DNA of 60,000 nt. Source: Membranipora membranacea. Lineage: Eukaryota > Bryozoa > Gymnolaemata > Cheilostomatida > Membraniporidae. Both the position numbers and the translations under genes were made by a program. The DNA lies in contig OU612071.1 in the NCBI GenBank assembly GCA_914767715.1, positions 17,854,948 through 17,914,947 on the forward strand, in the 5' to 3' direction. Shown here one piece after another: positions 44,863 to 57,756 of this stretch. Within the stretch, counting starts at the first letter, position 1. Each line of letters begins with the position of its first letter. The notes beneath the pieces were generated by a model that was not told the DNA's origin, searched no databases, and saw only the letters and a program-made list of their open reading frames with translations.

Positions 44863-46251
44863 TAGATAACACACACCCCACTGAAGACCAAATAGACTGT
44901 TTGGCAGATAAACTGCAACTTGCACTTAACAATTCAATGGTTCATTCTTGTCCTGTTTCAAAACCTAAATCAAACAAAAAAAGTAAATCATGGTGGGGCA
45001 AGGAACTGGGCAAACTCAAAACTGAATGTCGATCTGCACTACGAAGAGCTAAAAGACTACCACGAGACCACCAGGAAAATCCCGAATGCTTGGATACATA
45101 CAGAGAAAAACGTAAGTAGTAAGAGAAAGCCATCAATGATGCCAAAGCACAATCATGGCAAAAGTTTTGCACTGAAACAGACTCACTATCTGCTACTGCA
45201 AAGCTACACAAATTACTTTGTAAAGATGACAACAAAAACAAGCTGAGTTGGCTAACCAACCCAGGAACAGGAGCACAATCCGAAACACCATCAGAGACAT
45301 TATCAATACTTTTCAACGAACATTTTCCGAAGTTTACTCTGTACTCTGACCCTATCAATTCACATCATGACAGTAGACAGGACCCTTGCTTTAACGACTC
45401 TTCAATCATAGACTCGATTATCACCCATGAGAAGATATTTCTTTCCTTCAAAAGTTTTGCACCTTTCAAGTCACCAGGTTTAGATGGAGTATTCCCTGTA
45501 GTTATCCAGAAAAGCCTATACCTCATTATTAATGTTGTTCATTATTTATTTACCCATTGCCTGAGACTTGCCCATATACCTGAACCATGGAGATAGTCAA
45601 GGTTATTTTCATTCCTAAGGCAGGAAAGACAAGTTATACAAATCCCAAATCATTTCGACCTATTAGCCTGTCATCATATTTTCTAAAGGGCCTAGAAAGA
45701 TTAGTTGACTGGTATATTCGTCAAGACTGTTTGACTAACCATCCCATAAGCAATGCACAACATGCATATTTGGCTCCAAAGTCAACTGACAGTGCATTAA
45801 ACAACCTAATAACTAACATCGAAAAATCAAGATTAAAGAAACAAAAGAGGTTTTGTGTTGCTTTGTTGATATACAAGGTGCTTTCGATCACACATCACCG
45901 ACAACAGTCAAGAGAATGTTACATAGACATCATATTTCCCCTATTATCAACCAATGGATATTCAACATGCTAAAACTAAGAGTCATACACTCTGATCTTT
46001 CAGATTTTTCACTTAAAAGGGAAATCAACAGTGGATGCCCTCAAGGTAGTGTCATATCTCCTATTCTGTGGAACATTGTTGTAAATGAACTGTTGGTCTT
46101 ACTCAACTCCACAGGTATCTGGGCTCAAGGCTATGCAGATGACATAGTTATTTGCACAACTGGCAAGGAAATAAGTACTGTATCAGAACTAATGCAAAAT
46201 GCTCTGTCTTTTATTGACAAACAAGAAAAAATACTCGATGCAGCAACTTAG
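44841..46251 (+). pseudogene. LINE ORF2 reverse transcriptase, several frameshifts
   Basis: Pieces in different frames: linker (44841-45119), fingers with SPGLDGVFP (near 45475), IPKAGK and SFRPISLSS (45587-45700), then FVDIQGAFDH, GCPQGSVISPILWN and the catalytic YADD (GYADDIVI, near 46133). At least three shifts or stops separate them (about 45117, 45595, 45870). Motif order is normal for LINE RTs. Confidence 0.75.
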
Positions 46252-46597
46252 TATGTTCAATACTTCTATACCAAGAAGACAAAAGGTGAAAATACCTTGG
46301 CGTCAACATTGACAACAAACTAAACTGGAAGTCCATGTCGAAACTAAATTAAACAAATGTACAGGCCTTCTTCTACAATGCAAGCGCATAACTGGAATAA
46401 AATGGGGTGTTCATCCTAAATACTTAAGTTGGATTTACAATGCAATCATTAAACCAATCTTCCTTCATGGCGTTATTGTATGGTGGCAGTTTTGCTCATC
46501 AGAAAGTAATCAAAAATACATCTCTCGACTCAACCGACTCGCAGCATTAACATTTTCAAACTCTTTTAAGACTACTCCTACTGCAGCCCTTGAATAT

Positions 46598-47522
46598 TTG
46601 CTAGATCTCACCCCACTCCATATTATAATTCAATCACATGCTATGAGAACCTGTTACAGGCTTATGGCAAGCAATCAGTGGGACTCAAATCAAAAATATG
46701 GTCACAACACAATTTTTAACATACAAACTACCATTTGCTCACCAGCCTTGATGCCTTCCGAATCTTTCCCCCGCACATTAGTGTTTGGTATGACTCATGT
46801 GAAATTTGAGGTACCAGACCGTGAGCGGTGGATAGAACGGGATGTTAAAACTGATTACGACATCAATGTGTATACAGATGGTTCACAAAATGATCTCGGC
46901 GTTGGATCAGGTGTATACATTACTAGTAATAATAATCCTCCTTTTGTACGAGATATAGAAGAGTTTCAATGCCTTGGAAACACAGTAACAGTATTCCAAG
47001 CTGAAATTACTGCTGTCTCAAATGCTCTCACAACTGTCCTTAAATCACACATACACAATTCCAAATTAGTCTTAGAATCCCAAAACCAACTGAAATTACT
47101 TGGACATAGAAATAAGATCAAGGTAATTTGGGTACCAGGAGACATTGGAATTTATGGAAATGAACAAGCGGACTTACTTGCGAATGCTGGTTCTGCCCGT
47201 GACTTTTATGGTCCAGAACCAGCACTCCCTGTAACCCAATCAGTCATAGCAGGGAATCAAAGAGTGGGTGATGGATTCGAAAATTATTTATTGGAGAAAT
47301 TGTAAACATGGTAATGGTACAAAATCATTCATTAGTGAACTGAATCTAAGATTTAAAACTGGTCTCCACTGCTTTGAACGCCCAGAGATCAGTAACCTCA
47401 TATCAGTTGTAACTGGTCACAGACTATTCAAGGTACACCTGCAAAAACTCAAGCTAACAGATGAAATAGACTGTCCAAAATGTGGTCAAGACAAGGATAC
47501 AGCCCTTCACTTTGTAACCTGA
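46598..47522 (+). pseudogene. LINE ORF2 RNase H and C-terminal CCHC
   Basis: VYTDGSQNDLGVGSGVY, QAEITAV, VLESQNQL and WVPGDIGIYGNEQAD give the D-E-D/E-D order of RNase H. Two changes from the usual pattern are seen: the third acid is Glu in VLESQ (commonly SDSQ), and the H of W-V-P-G-H is Asp. The frame shifts near 47290. CPKCGQDKDTALHFVT is then cut by TGA just before the expected final Cys. Confidence 0.7.
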
Positions 47523-48186
47523 TGCCAATTCTACTAACTGACGAGGCAGCGAACCTTTGGTCAATCCGTCCTAAAGGAGGCAGCTAAGCCAACGTGCATC
47601 ACAGTTTAAGATTTGCTCCGATTCATTCATATTTCGGGGCGTTTTGAACAACGATGCTAGATTAAACTTTGTTTTATGGAAGGCTTGAGATCTATGGGTC
47701 CCTGAGACCTGAACCCAGGTTGATCCGAGCTACCTCGATCAGCCCCTTCTCAAAGACAAGACAAGACATCATAATGGCCTTCTGATTTAACTCCTAGGTA
47801 ATGACCATAGCCTAGAGCTGTAGCTGTGTCTTGAATATATTTGATAATTATTATATCTGTTGTTTTGTTGATGTATTTACTTCTGTGATAAAATACTGAT
47901 GTCATTTCCTTTGACACTGTGACCCCAGTGAGTGTTGATCGCCAATTCCTTGTCAAATTGTGTAGGCTCTAAAGTTGTTTACACAGTGGATAACGTGTGA
48001 ATAGTAGTAGCCCTTTGTCAGCCTTAGTTATCATTGACTAGTAGTCGGATCTCCAATACCAGTTGTAACTCTGCTGTTCAAACAAAATGATTAAAATCAT
48101 TTAAGGGATTATGTTTGAATTGTGTCAAATTTAATAAAATTTACACAATTCAAATATGTGTGTTTTTTAAAATTTCCCTTTTTGCA

Positions 48187-48320
48187 GCCTTAGGAGAAAG
48201 GTCAATAAAGATTAAATTTTCTAGAGAGGATAATTTGAGCATGAACGCAATGTATTCCATACCAAAAGTTAACAGCAACAAATTGACTGCAGTAATGGCT
48301 GAATTCTTCCGAGACCATTG
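48187..48320 (+). other. Possible exon of an unknown gene (copy 1)
   Basis: After TTTTTGCAG an open 44-codon segment ends in TGA at 48321. Its end and the following DNA (48230-48920) are paralogous to 50930-51560. The peptide is not recognised. Confidence 0.25.
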
Positions 48321-49009
48321 AGCATTGGTTCTTTTATGTCATGACAGAATCATAATATGCCAGAATCATAATATGCCAGCTGCAGTTGGGTGTCCGGTAT
48401 AAATAGTCGAACTTGATATATTATGGCTTGAAAATACAGAAAATACACATGCTAGAAATAGTATTGTAATACAATTACCACTTGGTAAAACATTTTAAAT
48501 CTCTGTTTTCAAACATAATCAAAAGCCTCCCTGTCTTCTATTGCCAATGTTGTCTTCATTTCTTTCAGGTAGAAAATATGACAGAAGGGCATTTATAGTT
48601 ATAACAGGCATCTGTTTTTTAATCCTGTGTATGATGAATTGTTGTATAATGGACTTCCTTGAGAGCTCAATTTAAGAACAGTTTTGCAAGGTGAGTTGAT
48701 ACCATTTAATCGTGAAGTCATATCCAAATATCTTATTTTTATATTTGTGCGTAATGTATAATATATGACCCTTCATAACTAGCCAGTTCTAGAAAGTCAC
48801 CAGGTTGCTCTAACTTTTCAAGGTGAGCTGTGTTTAATTTCCCATCTGAAACATAAAAATCTGACCTTTGATCTTTGAGATAATTTAATATTGGTACCTG
48901 TCTACTAAGCAGACATTACGGAGACTTGGTATTGCTGCGATGGTACAAGGAAATTTATACTTTCACCAATGTATTTATAATCTTTGCTTTCACATTAGAG
49001 TTTTAGGCC

Positions 49010-50400
49010 TGTTGTGAAGCAATGTGCACAAAAATTGAAAGCCACTCTCAATCCCTCAACAATGAAACGGATCACCATGAGTCATTCATGTCTAGCCAGT
49101 CTTGTGACTTTGGGCACACATATTTCCTAAGATTGTCTTTGCCTCATAATTTGCTTCACCAAGAATATCAAAGTATTTCATCAATTCATCTTGTGTAGGG
49201 TTGACAATAGAGTTTGATGGGATAAACATTATGGTAATGGTCACAATGCAAAATGAAATTTGATATAAAAGTGAGTTGACAACTAGCTCAAGTGCCAAAT
49301 TGATCATTTTGAGAGAGAAAATGTACTTATGAGAGGGGCTGGTCAATACTAAGGAAAGAACACGAGCTAAGAATGTGTGGGCTAAATGAAGAACTTAGCA
49401 AACCAAGCCATGCGTGTCCAGTGTTAGTTGAATGGCCCTATTTCTATGTTACTGACCTAAGTTCAAATCATTTATAGAAGAAAACGTGGCAACATTTGTG
49501 GCGTATCGTGTCTCAAAGACTACTTTACATGGCTACAAATTTCATCACAGTCCTCAATCATTCTGTTGCAGTCAATGAATTGGATGTAGGGATTACAATA
49601 GAGAAGATTATCAGGAACTGACCATGGTGAGTTAACGAGGTATATGTGATGCTGACTCTCGCATCAATATCGAGAAGCAGCATGAAATGAATTCACATCG
49701 GAATAGTGATTTTGCACATTGCCTCGGAATATATTGCTGACTTGTCATGTTGTTCCTAGTTGAAATCACCTCAAAGTTTTCTATAGCCTCAGATATAGAC
49801 TTCAAATGATTAAATTTGGGTAACAAAGCTTTACTCAAAAGCTAGTCATCAAGTAAGGTATTCTGGCATGTACGCCAAAGTTTTGCCTGCCTTTCCACCT
49901 ACTTGTTGCTATTATGGAAGATACTTTTCTTGCTCTGATACGATGCTGTCATAATTTCATTGCCTTCAATATACATTTATCTATTTTCTAAATGAATGCG
50001 TCAGGACAAAGCATTGAAAATTTTTGGAGGAAGGTTCTGATCGTTGAACCAAAGGCCCCCTGCAGTGAAATTCTGGGCTGCAGCTTCGCTGCGGAACATC
50101 TGTGCGTTGAAACGTTATATTTAACAACTAAAACAATTTGACATGATTTTTTTTCCCACAACTCATGGCTAGTGTTTATCATTTAGTGAAAAAGAACGCA
50201 TTTCCAAAGTATAATGCGATCTTACACATTTTTGTCATTGTGATGTTACCTTATCTCAAAATGTCAGTTTGTTGGTACGATGGATATAAAATTGAGTTAC
50301 TCTTCTCCTTTGTCTTCAGTTCTTTGCAGCTTTTCCAGCAATGAATAGGTTTCTGTTTCTTCCGCTACAATTGAATTTGAACTCAAACAGATGAAAGCTT
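49010..50400 (+). repeat. Segmental duplication, copy 1
   Basis: Collinear with 57520-59200. Landmarks in both: CAATGTG-ACAAAAATTGA, TTCATGTCTAGC, AAATCATTTAT, a TTATCAGGA exon, and ATGCGTCAGGACAAAGCA. This copy lacks the 22-bp satellite seen in the other. Confidence 0.8.
49572..49626 (+). pseudogene. Candidate exon ending ATG|GT, with a stop (copy 1)
   Basis: TTGCAG and GTGAGT bracket 55 nt. In the frame used by the sister exon at 58247 this copy has a TGA at its second codon, then IGCRDYNREDYQELTM. It may be decayed, or non-coding at that point. Confidence 0.3.
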
Positions 50401-50624
50401 AACACCTTTATGCAGCCATGTATTCGAAATAGCTTGCTATTGAGAAACCACAAAAATTAAGAGGTTTTAATGGGTGAAGGTTAATAATTATTAGGACTAC
50501 ACCAGCTTCCTCTATCATTCCATAATTTTTTTCAAACCTTGTCTATTGATTGAAATGTCATGTGAATTACTTGCTCTCGAGATGTCTTTCACAATGATCA
50601 GTATAATTTTTTTATTTGTCTCAG

Positions 50625-50961
50625 GTGAGACGAAACAAGCATATTTCGAGTACAGGCCATATGCATACACATCTGACATGGACCTACTCCGGAGTTTCTG
50701 ACTGTTCTGAAAGATTCTTGAGGTAAGTGAGTCTCATTTTTATTGTTACATAGGCTCACACTTATTTCGGTTGTTGTGACATTTGTACCGGAAGTCTACT
50801 GCTTCGCTGAGGATAGATTTCAGATATCAAAGAATTGTTTATTACTGGATAATTACGTTGCCAATGTGGTCCCTGCTGATACAACCATACCATCTTATCC
50901 CTTGCCTCAACAAGAAAAGATAATAGATTTTGATAACTTGAAGTTTTCAAATAGACAATAG
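50625..50961 (+). other. Candidate terminal exons of an unknown gene, with a 31-bp GT..AG gap
   Basis: After TTTGTCTCAG (acceptor), 50625-50722 is open in phase 0 (its peptide includes HLTWTYSGVSDCSERF) and ends AG|GTAAGT. Only 31 bp later a CATAG acceptor starts a segment, 50754-50961, that completes the codon (AG|G) and stays open for 68 more codons to TAG. Phase 0 at the start fits the phase-0 end of the exons at 49572 or 58247. I do not recognise the protein. A 31-bp intron would be exceptionally short for an animal, so the two segments may instead be alternatives. Confidence 0.35.
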
Positions 50962-51519
50962 ATAATTTGAGCAAAAGTTAACACCAACAAAATGATATTC
51001 CGTAATGGCTGTATTCATTTGAAACCATTGAGCACTGGTTTCTTTTACATCATGACACAGAATCATAATTTGCCAGCTGCAACTGGCTATCCGCCATCCG
51101 AGTTTCAGTAGAGCTGGATATATTATGGCTTGAAAATAAAGATAATACAAAATACGAAAAATACACAGGCTAGAGATTGTACTTTGATAGCAATTACCGC
51201 TTGGTAAAACATGTCTTCCATTGCCTATTAATATTGGCCTTATTACGTTCAGAAGGACATTCAAAGTCATCTATTTTTGGTCCTGTGAATGATTAATTGG
51301 TATATAATGGACTTCCTAGAGAGTTCCCTCTTTGGAACAGTTTTGCAAGGTGAACCGGTTCAATTTAATTCCATTACTAGCCAGCTTTGGAAAGTCGCCA
51401 GGTTGTTAAAACTTTTCAGGATAAGCTTTGATTCAGTTCTCATTGAAGACCCACAAATTTGATCATGGATCTTTGAGATAATTTAATATTGGTACCTGTC
51501 TACTAAGTAGACATATCTC

Positions 51520-51531
51520 GGGGGGGGGGGG
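51520..51531. repeat. Poly-G tract (12 G)
   Basis: Twelve G in the 3' flank of the duplicated block at 50.9-51.6 kb; absent from the paralogous site near 48.92 kb. Confidence 0.85.
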
Positions 51532-51680
51532 CAAAGTCTGGGGGCTCAGACTAGACATAACAGAGATTTGGTAATGCCGATGGTACAAGGGACTTTATAC
51601 TTTCACAATAGAGTTTAGGCCTGTTGTGAAAATATTATGTTGTGATTATCACATGATAATATTGGATCTCTTTATAATCT

Positions 51681-51735
51681 TAACCAAACCACAAACCAAA
51701 CCACAAACCAAACCAAACCACAACTCAGACCACAA
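51681..51735. repeat. ACCAAACCACA-type short tandem repeat
   Basis: Imperfect repeats of AAACCA and CAAACC units. From here to 53.5 kb I see no gene; only AT-rich sequence. Confidence 0.8.
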
Positions 51736-53529
51736 CAAATGTACAGAGTTTATAAAATCAATTTCTTCTCGATTACAGCCAGGGAGTTTTTAATACCATT
51801 TATTCTTGTAAATGGTTTCCAAATGGTAAAATATCATATTTTGAAGAATGAAGGGCGTATTTTTAATCAATTGTTTTAAAATATCCATGATTGCATGTAC
51901 CCAATTTGTCATCCGATGGATCACATTGAAGATGACAATTCTACATACCTAGGAATTGGCCAATACCGACACTACAGTTGATTTGTGATCTGGATTCTTA
52001 TGTTACCAATTGTGTTTATTCAGCGATAGTTCGTAGATGAATAATTGTCCAATTCTGCGGAGACTCCACAACAAAATTTGCTTGTGTGTTTTCAATGTGG
52101 TAATTTGAATCTTGTAAATTTCTTTGCTTTTATTAAAAGTGGCTAACCAATGTGGAAGCCAATTATGTAAAAGTTAGACAAGATTAACGATAACAATAAT
52201 AATTGCGCCAGCCAGCGTGGATTTAGTTGTTGACAAGATAACAGCTAGTCTAATTTTTATCAAGTTGACACTTCCCCTAAACAAAATAATAAGATAAGAT
52301 GATGACAAAGGTTTGGCAGTATTGTTTCAATAATATATCTAGTAGATGTGAAGGATAGTTCCAACTCGTACTTGACTTGATAGCTCTGTAGTAGTTGTTA
52401 TGTAGTTATGTAGTTGCTGGGTTACCTGTAGCTTTTATTAGGTGTAAGGATGTGTTCCAAAACAAAACAAAATAGTTGCTCATTTCAATTGATAATTTTT
52501 CGTTATTAGTCTCAAACTCATGGTAGGACGAATGTTTCAGCTGTACTTAATGACTTAATTACATTCACTACCAATCCATCTGGTAGGTCATTATTGGTTT
52601 GAGGCAAAGAGAAATTTTCTTCTAAAAATAATCTTTGCTACAGATATTCAAAGTTCGTGCTTTAACTTTAACAAGGGGCCTGTCTTGTGTGTCGAAAGTC
52701 TGACACTGAGAAATATGTACTCGCTCAACCAAAATACAAAGAGGAGAAGTCGCCTGCCTGACACTGTGGGTGCAAGTGCTGGTATTCGGCTGTTAAACAC
52801 TTTTGAGCAGGAACTTCATTGATGATAGGCAGTGCTCTGCTTATCTTTAAGCTGTCCTAATCATCAGTCCACTACCAATGTATCATATGACTTTTTTAAA
52901 GACATTTGCTTCCTCCAACATTATGTTCTGACCAAAACAAGTCACTTTAGAAACTACATATACCAGATTTTGTGATACAGAATGTTGGTGATCTTAACAC
53001 CAGATGTGGATATTTCAGCTAAGCAAGTCCTGCCTCACACCGTATTTCCAAGTTAGTGATTACTTTATGGTTTATGAAAGTAATTATCTTGGATTTTAGT
53101 ATCCTATTTTATCAATTTCATCAGAATTTGTAGTCGTTTGGACTCACATCAGAAGCTTTATCGATATTTCTCCTAACGCTATAATTATTTGCATAAGTAT
53201 CTAAACTAGGATATGAGTTGGAGGTCTGGCAAATCAGAAGACAGATGGAACCATACCTGTCTGTTCAATATTGGTCCTTATTTAGGTGGACAGAGGACAT
53301 TTGTTGTTTGGTCATAAATAGTAATAAAACTCTGTTGGATTCAAATTATGCTTTTGTTGTGGTTCTCTCCAGGTGAGTTTGAGTCTGAGATTTATCTTGA
53401 TAGGCTTTGTTGCTCGCAGTCACACAAAAAAAAACTTTATAGAAGAACATCAGACCTGTTAAATGAATTACTCAGTCCTCTATAAATAATTTACTTGCCG
53501 TTCATTCAGTCCTTTACATGCTATAACAT

Positions 53530-53570
53530 CAGAGACTATAGATATAGTCTATATATATCTATAGTCTCTG
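53530..53570. repeat. Perfect 15-bp-stem hairpin
   Basis: CAGAGACTATAGATA (53530-53544) and its exact complement (53556-53570), with an 11-nt loop of TAGTCTATATA type. Complementarity continues less perfectly outward (ATAACAT/AACATGA). Confidence 0.8.
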
Positions 53571-54037
53571 ATAACATGACATTCTAATGACAGATCACAA
53601 CGTGACCGACACTCCTATTCTGAATGACCTCTTTTCAAAAGTGACTGATATCTCTACCGCTGAAAGCCCTAGATTGCCATTTCACACTGTGCAATGAGCT
53701 TACCTTATCGATGACAAAAAGTTGCAATCGACTGACTGTAGACGGTCCCTCAATTGATGATATAATTCGCCTTGATTTGTCAACTCCCAGCTAAAATATG
53801 ATGAAATATGTTGCAACTGAATTTTCTAATCCAACAAGCCTACCTCCACAAGATCTCAGAACTTTCCGCCTTTCCTAGTTTTCTTTCGTCTAGGCTGTGA
53901 AGAAACTGTCCAGAGTGTTTCATGGTTTTGGTTTTATTTGTTTGACATTGTTTAGAATGTTGTTATGAGGATTATTTTATTAGTAGTCTGCTAGAACTAT
54001 TCCGTGAGCTCATTGTCTAGTGTTATAAAACAATAAA

Positions 54038-54417
54038 GCTGCGTTTACATGTGCGACAAATCGGTTATAAATAACAACTCCGACACAGGTCACCGATTTG
54101 ACTGACCGTGTAAACAGTTAATCGTGTTTAAATCGGTGTTTAAATCTGTATTGTTCAAAATCGTTCACTTGTGACAATGTCACATGTGAACGACAAATCT
54201 CCATGATTATGAATGGTTCAGCCAATAAACAAACTAGTTGTCTCACTAGCCAATCAGAGACAAGTTGAGTTGGAAGTTTGTGTTGAAATCGGTTAGGCAT
54301 GAACAGTGCGTAAATAGCGTATCGTTGACATATTGACAGACAACGATTATAGAGCAGATTCATAATCTGTGTCGGAGTTGTTATTATTAGCCGATTTGTC
54401 TCACATGTACACGCAGC
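54038..54417. mobile_element. 380-bp MITE with about 50-bp terminal inverted repeats
   Basis: Both ends begin GCTGCGT then TACATGTG, continue through GACAAATCGG, and end ACAACTCCGACACAG (right end on the - strand). About 45 of 51 positions agree. The interior has further copies of the AAATCGGT motif and no gene; the small - strand frame at 54118-54363 is incidental. TAAA occurs at both flanks, but no clear target duplication is seen. It ends 7 bp before the next element. Confidence 0.85.
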
Positions 54418-54424
54418 CTAAACC

Positions 54425-56308
54425 ACTAGGTGGCTCAATATTACTTATGCATCACATTATTCTCTGATTCTTTACCTCCGTAATGCTATGCTTCTTAAAA
54501 AAATTGATCCACTCTAAGTGCATTATATATCTATCGCAGTAGAGGCCTTCCTAAAAACGCTCGCATAAAATTAACGCTGAAAAGGGTGTGATATTTGACG
54601 TCACAGAGCTGTTAGTGCGCTGTGTTGATAGAAATTCCTCAACAACTTTAGCTAAATAGGTCACGCGTCAACATCTTTGTTGACTACACACAGTATCCTA
54701 GTGGATGCATTTTTGTCTACATGGCCAATGTTTTATAATCTTTGACAAGGCTCTCCCCACATAAATTATCACATTGCTGTCAAAACAAACATTATTGTGG
54801 CTCATAATAAATTACCTCATCGATGATTGCAAAATATGCTCATCGTATAAACATCCATTGCAGGAATGATACAAGCCCCAATTCACAAAGCCAGAGTTTA
54901 TTAGCTACAATCAATTTGTCTAACATTATTCAACACACATTATTAAATTCACGATCCTTAGTTTTGTGCAAAATGTTTTAATGGCAATAATGTCGTCAGA
55001 TAACTGATGTTATCTAAGTGACAGATCTGTTGATTCAGAGAATGAAGCTTCTGGGGCCATTCTGGAGGAATAGGGCAGGCAACTGATGGTGAAGGAATAG
55101 GTTTCTTCCCAAGAACTGACTGTGGAAGACATGCATGTAGAGGTAGGCTTGTTTCTCAAGCAGAAAGACAATAATATTTCAATGGACATCACAATAATTG
55201 ATGACAAATGGATTTTGATTTACATAATCGGCAAAAATTTGTGTAAATAGAAATGTGGTTGATTTTCTGGCTATTTAAACAAATAAAAAGAATCTTTGTC
55301 ACAGTTAGCCGCAGCACAGTATTTTTTGGATTTACCTCGGCACGCCATCTACCCAGAACATTATTTAGAACTTTATCATCACATAGAATATTTGTCTGCT
55401 GATAAAGTTGAATCAATTAAAAATCTCCAAATATAAATATACAATGGATGGCAAACAGCAGGTCCTCACCGAAATTTTTTAGTAAAGTTCACATCATTAT
55501 ACAGAACGGCACGCAGGCATACTGATAAGCTTGTCAGTTTCAAGAATGTGAGAACAGTAACACAGTTAATGTCTAAAGCTTTATCTAAAGTCTAAAGCTA
55601 AAAGAAATTGGAATGCTAAGGTCTAAAAATTCTTGATCTCCTTTCCAGCGGCGCCCTATTTTCATCAACTTCGTGCAGCCGATGACTCAGCTATCGCTCG
55701 ATTATTTTATTATCTGACCTGCGTCTTACCTCAGTTTATAGCATGTGTCATTTATTCTCAATGGAACACACACACCGCCGTGCTTGTTGTAGTATAAAAT
55801 TCCAAGTTTGTTTACTTAGACAGTGGATTTCAGTGGAGTATTGTACCCAATGGGGGCTTTTCATAGAATACCTTACTACACAATATAGCCTTAGTTCAGT
55901 GCTCTGTGTTGACCTACATTTGCAGAAATCACACAAGTAAGCTGACTTTTTAGATCATCATATCTCAAATTTGGGGATGGGGATGCCAGTGCCCTTCCAT
56001 GAGGTTGCAATTGAGATGTGGATGCAAAGGCTCATAGTGGAAGATGAAAGTCGGAACCATGGATTTTCTGCTGTATTGAATACAAGATAGCTCTGTTTGT
56101 TTTGATTTTACAATAGGCTGATCACTCAAACAGCTCTCTGACGTCACAAAACGTTAGTCTGGCTTGATGCGAGCGTTTTCGGGAAGGCCTCTACTGCGAT
56201 AGATATAAAATGCACTAAGAGAGGACCAATTTTCTAAAGAAGCACATCATTACGGAGCTGAAGAATCAGAGAATAATTTGATGCATGAATAAAATTGAGC
56301 CACCTAGT
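54425..56308. mobile_element. 1.9-kb element with about 190-bp terminal inverted repeats
   Basis: The left end ACTAGGTGGCTCAAT is the complement of the right end. Similarity runs inward for roughly 190 bp on each side (54425-54615 and 56118-56308), with landmarks TTATTCTCTGATTCTT, ATCTATCGCAGTAGAGGCCT, AACGCTCGCAT and TGACGTCA. The unique middle of about 1.5 kb has only short frames and no transposase that I recognise. It is probably a nonautonomous DNA transposon or fold-back element. Confidence 0.85.
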
Positions 56309-57756
56309 TGTTTAACAATCAGTTGAAAATTGGAACACATACTGACGAAGACGTTGAGACTTTTGGTAAACACATTTAAGGTGGTAAAATCTATTCAGGT
56401 GGTGCAGTTTGCAAAAATTCCTTCGGGTTAGTCATAGAATGTACTGAGGCACCGATGGCATCCTTGTTCCCATTTTTGGGCATTACTGTTGAGAAGACCA
56501 CAATTTATTACAATAATTTGTTTATCCCTTGACCACCATAAACTTCTCTCTATTTTGTAGAAATTGATGAATTGAGAATTTTCACAAACAATATTCTGAC
56601 TTCAGGCTTTGTGCTTCTCCTCAAACCACCCAACCCTTTTGCTATAAAGGGCTGACCGTCACTGCATAGATAACTCAAAACTATGCAATTGGTCCACTCA
56701 CTCACAGCACCAACTTCTGTTCTTTAAATAGACACCTTAACAAAGACATTTCAATCACAGTCAGCCCTAGACCTATTTTGCAATATTCTAAATTCCTTGC
56801 TAGATTTTCAATTTCCCTTATTGCCCTAATAGACACAGAAATCTTAACATAACACAACATAAAATGGCGCAATAGATTCTTTTAAAACACTCTTTGAATG
56901 CAGGTGGGGCTATCTACCTCAAAAGCTATCCTGTTACAGTTGAATAATTTGTTGACATGAGTATGTCATATTCATGGAACAATGATGGATACTACCGATG
57001 ATGTCCATGCTTATCACGGCAAATGTTTTTAAAAAAAAAGAATTCTGGATTGGCAACCTTAACAATTTTTGAGCAATGTGTGTACCCAAAGGTTTCATTT
57101 TACATAGGGATGGTAGCAAAACAATCAAAAACTGATTGCATAAAGGTCACAAGCCAGAGAAGAACTATAGACTTGTTCCATAGTGGTGTAACTCCTCCAT
57201 GACTTACCAAGTGTTACTCGAACACAAACTTCCTTTCTCAACGGAACAAATATAGGTAGCAGTTCAAAAATGAAATTGGGATCCAAAATAACAATTATCA
57301 CAGGAATGCTTGCTGGTTTTAGTACCAGAGGAATTCCTCTATTGGGTCAAATTGATCTACATTACCTTCATCGCAACCATGATTTTATCTCATAACTTCT
57401 AGCTTATTTGGCATTGAGTGTCAACTTGCAGTGTTTCTTGAGAAATTCAGTGTTTCTTGAATTGAGGTTTTTAAATCTGAATTGTAAGACATATCACATT
57501 GAATAAGAACACTGCGCATAAAAACAAAGCAATGTGGACAAAAATTGATCGCTGCCTTAAACTCTCAATTCTTCTACAGTGAAACGGTCAACCATTTAGT
57601 AATTCATGTCTAGCGAGTATAGTGACTTCAAGCACACATATTTTTTCCAAAGATATATAGCGCTTCAGATTTTGTTTGGACAATATTTGCGACATACAAT
57701 AGCTAAATACCTATCCGGATCATCTCTTCCAGGTTCGACAATGGGTTCGATGTGAT

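Larger units (their letters stand above)
42300..47767 (+). mobile_element. Broken non-LTR retrotransposon with RNase H (I-superfamily-like)
   Basis: One element in sense orientation: ORF1-like protein (42401-43998), then apurinic-type endonuclease, reverse transcriptase, RNase H and a terminal Cys/His motif (44030-47522). Gene order and the RNase H between RT and the C-terminal CCHC fit the I/R1/LOA group. The 3' end is a short CAAGA-type repeat at 47750-47767 rather than poly-A. Several frameshifts and stops divide ORF2, so the copy is dead. The 5' boundary is set only from the start of the first frame; no target-site duplication was found. Confidence 0.8.

Noticed and set aside
44942-45358. 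138-codon - strand frame
   Set aside because: Antisense shadow of the LINE reverse-transcriptase linker.
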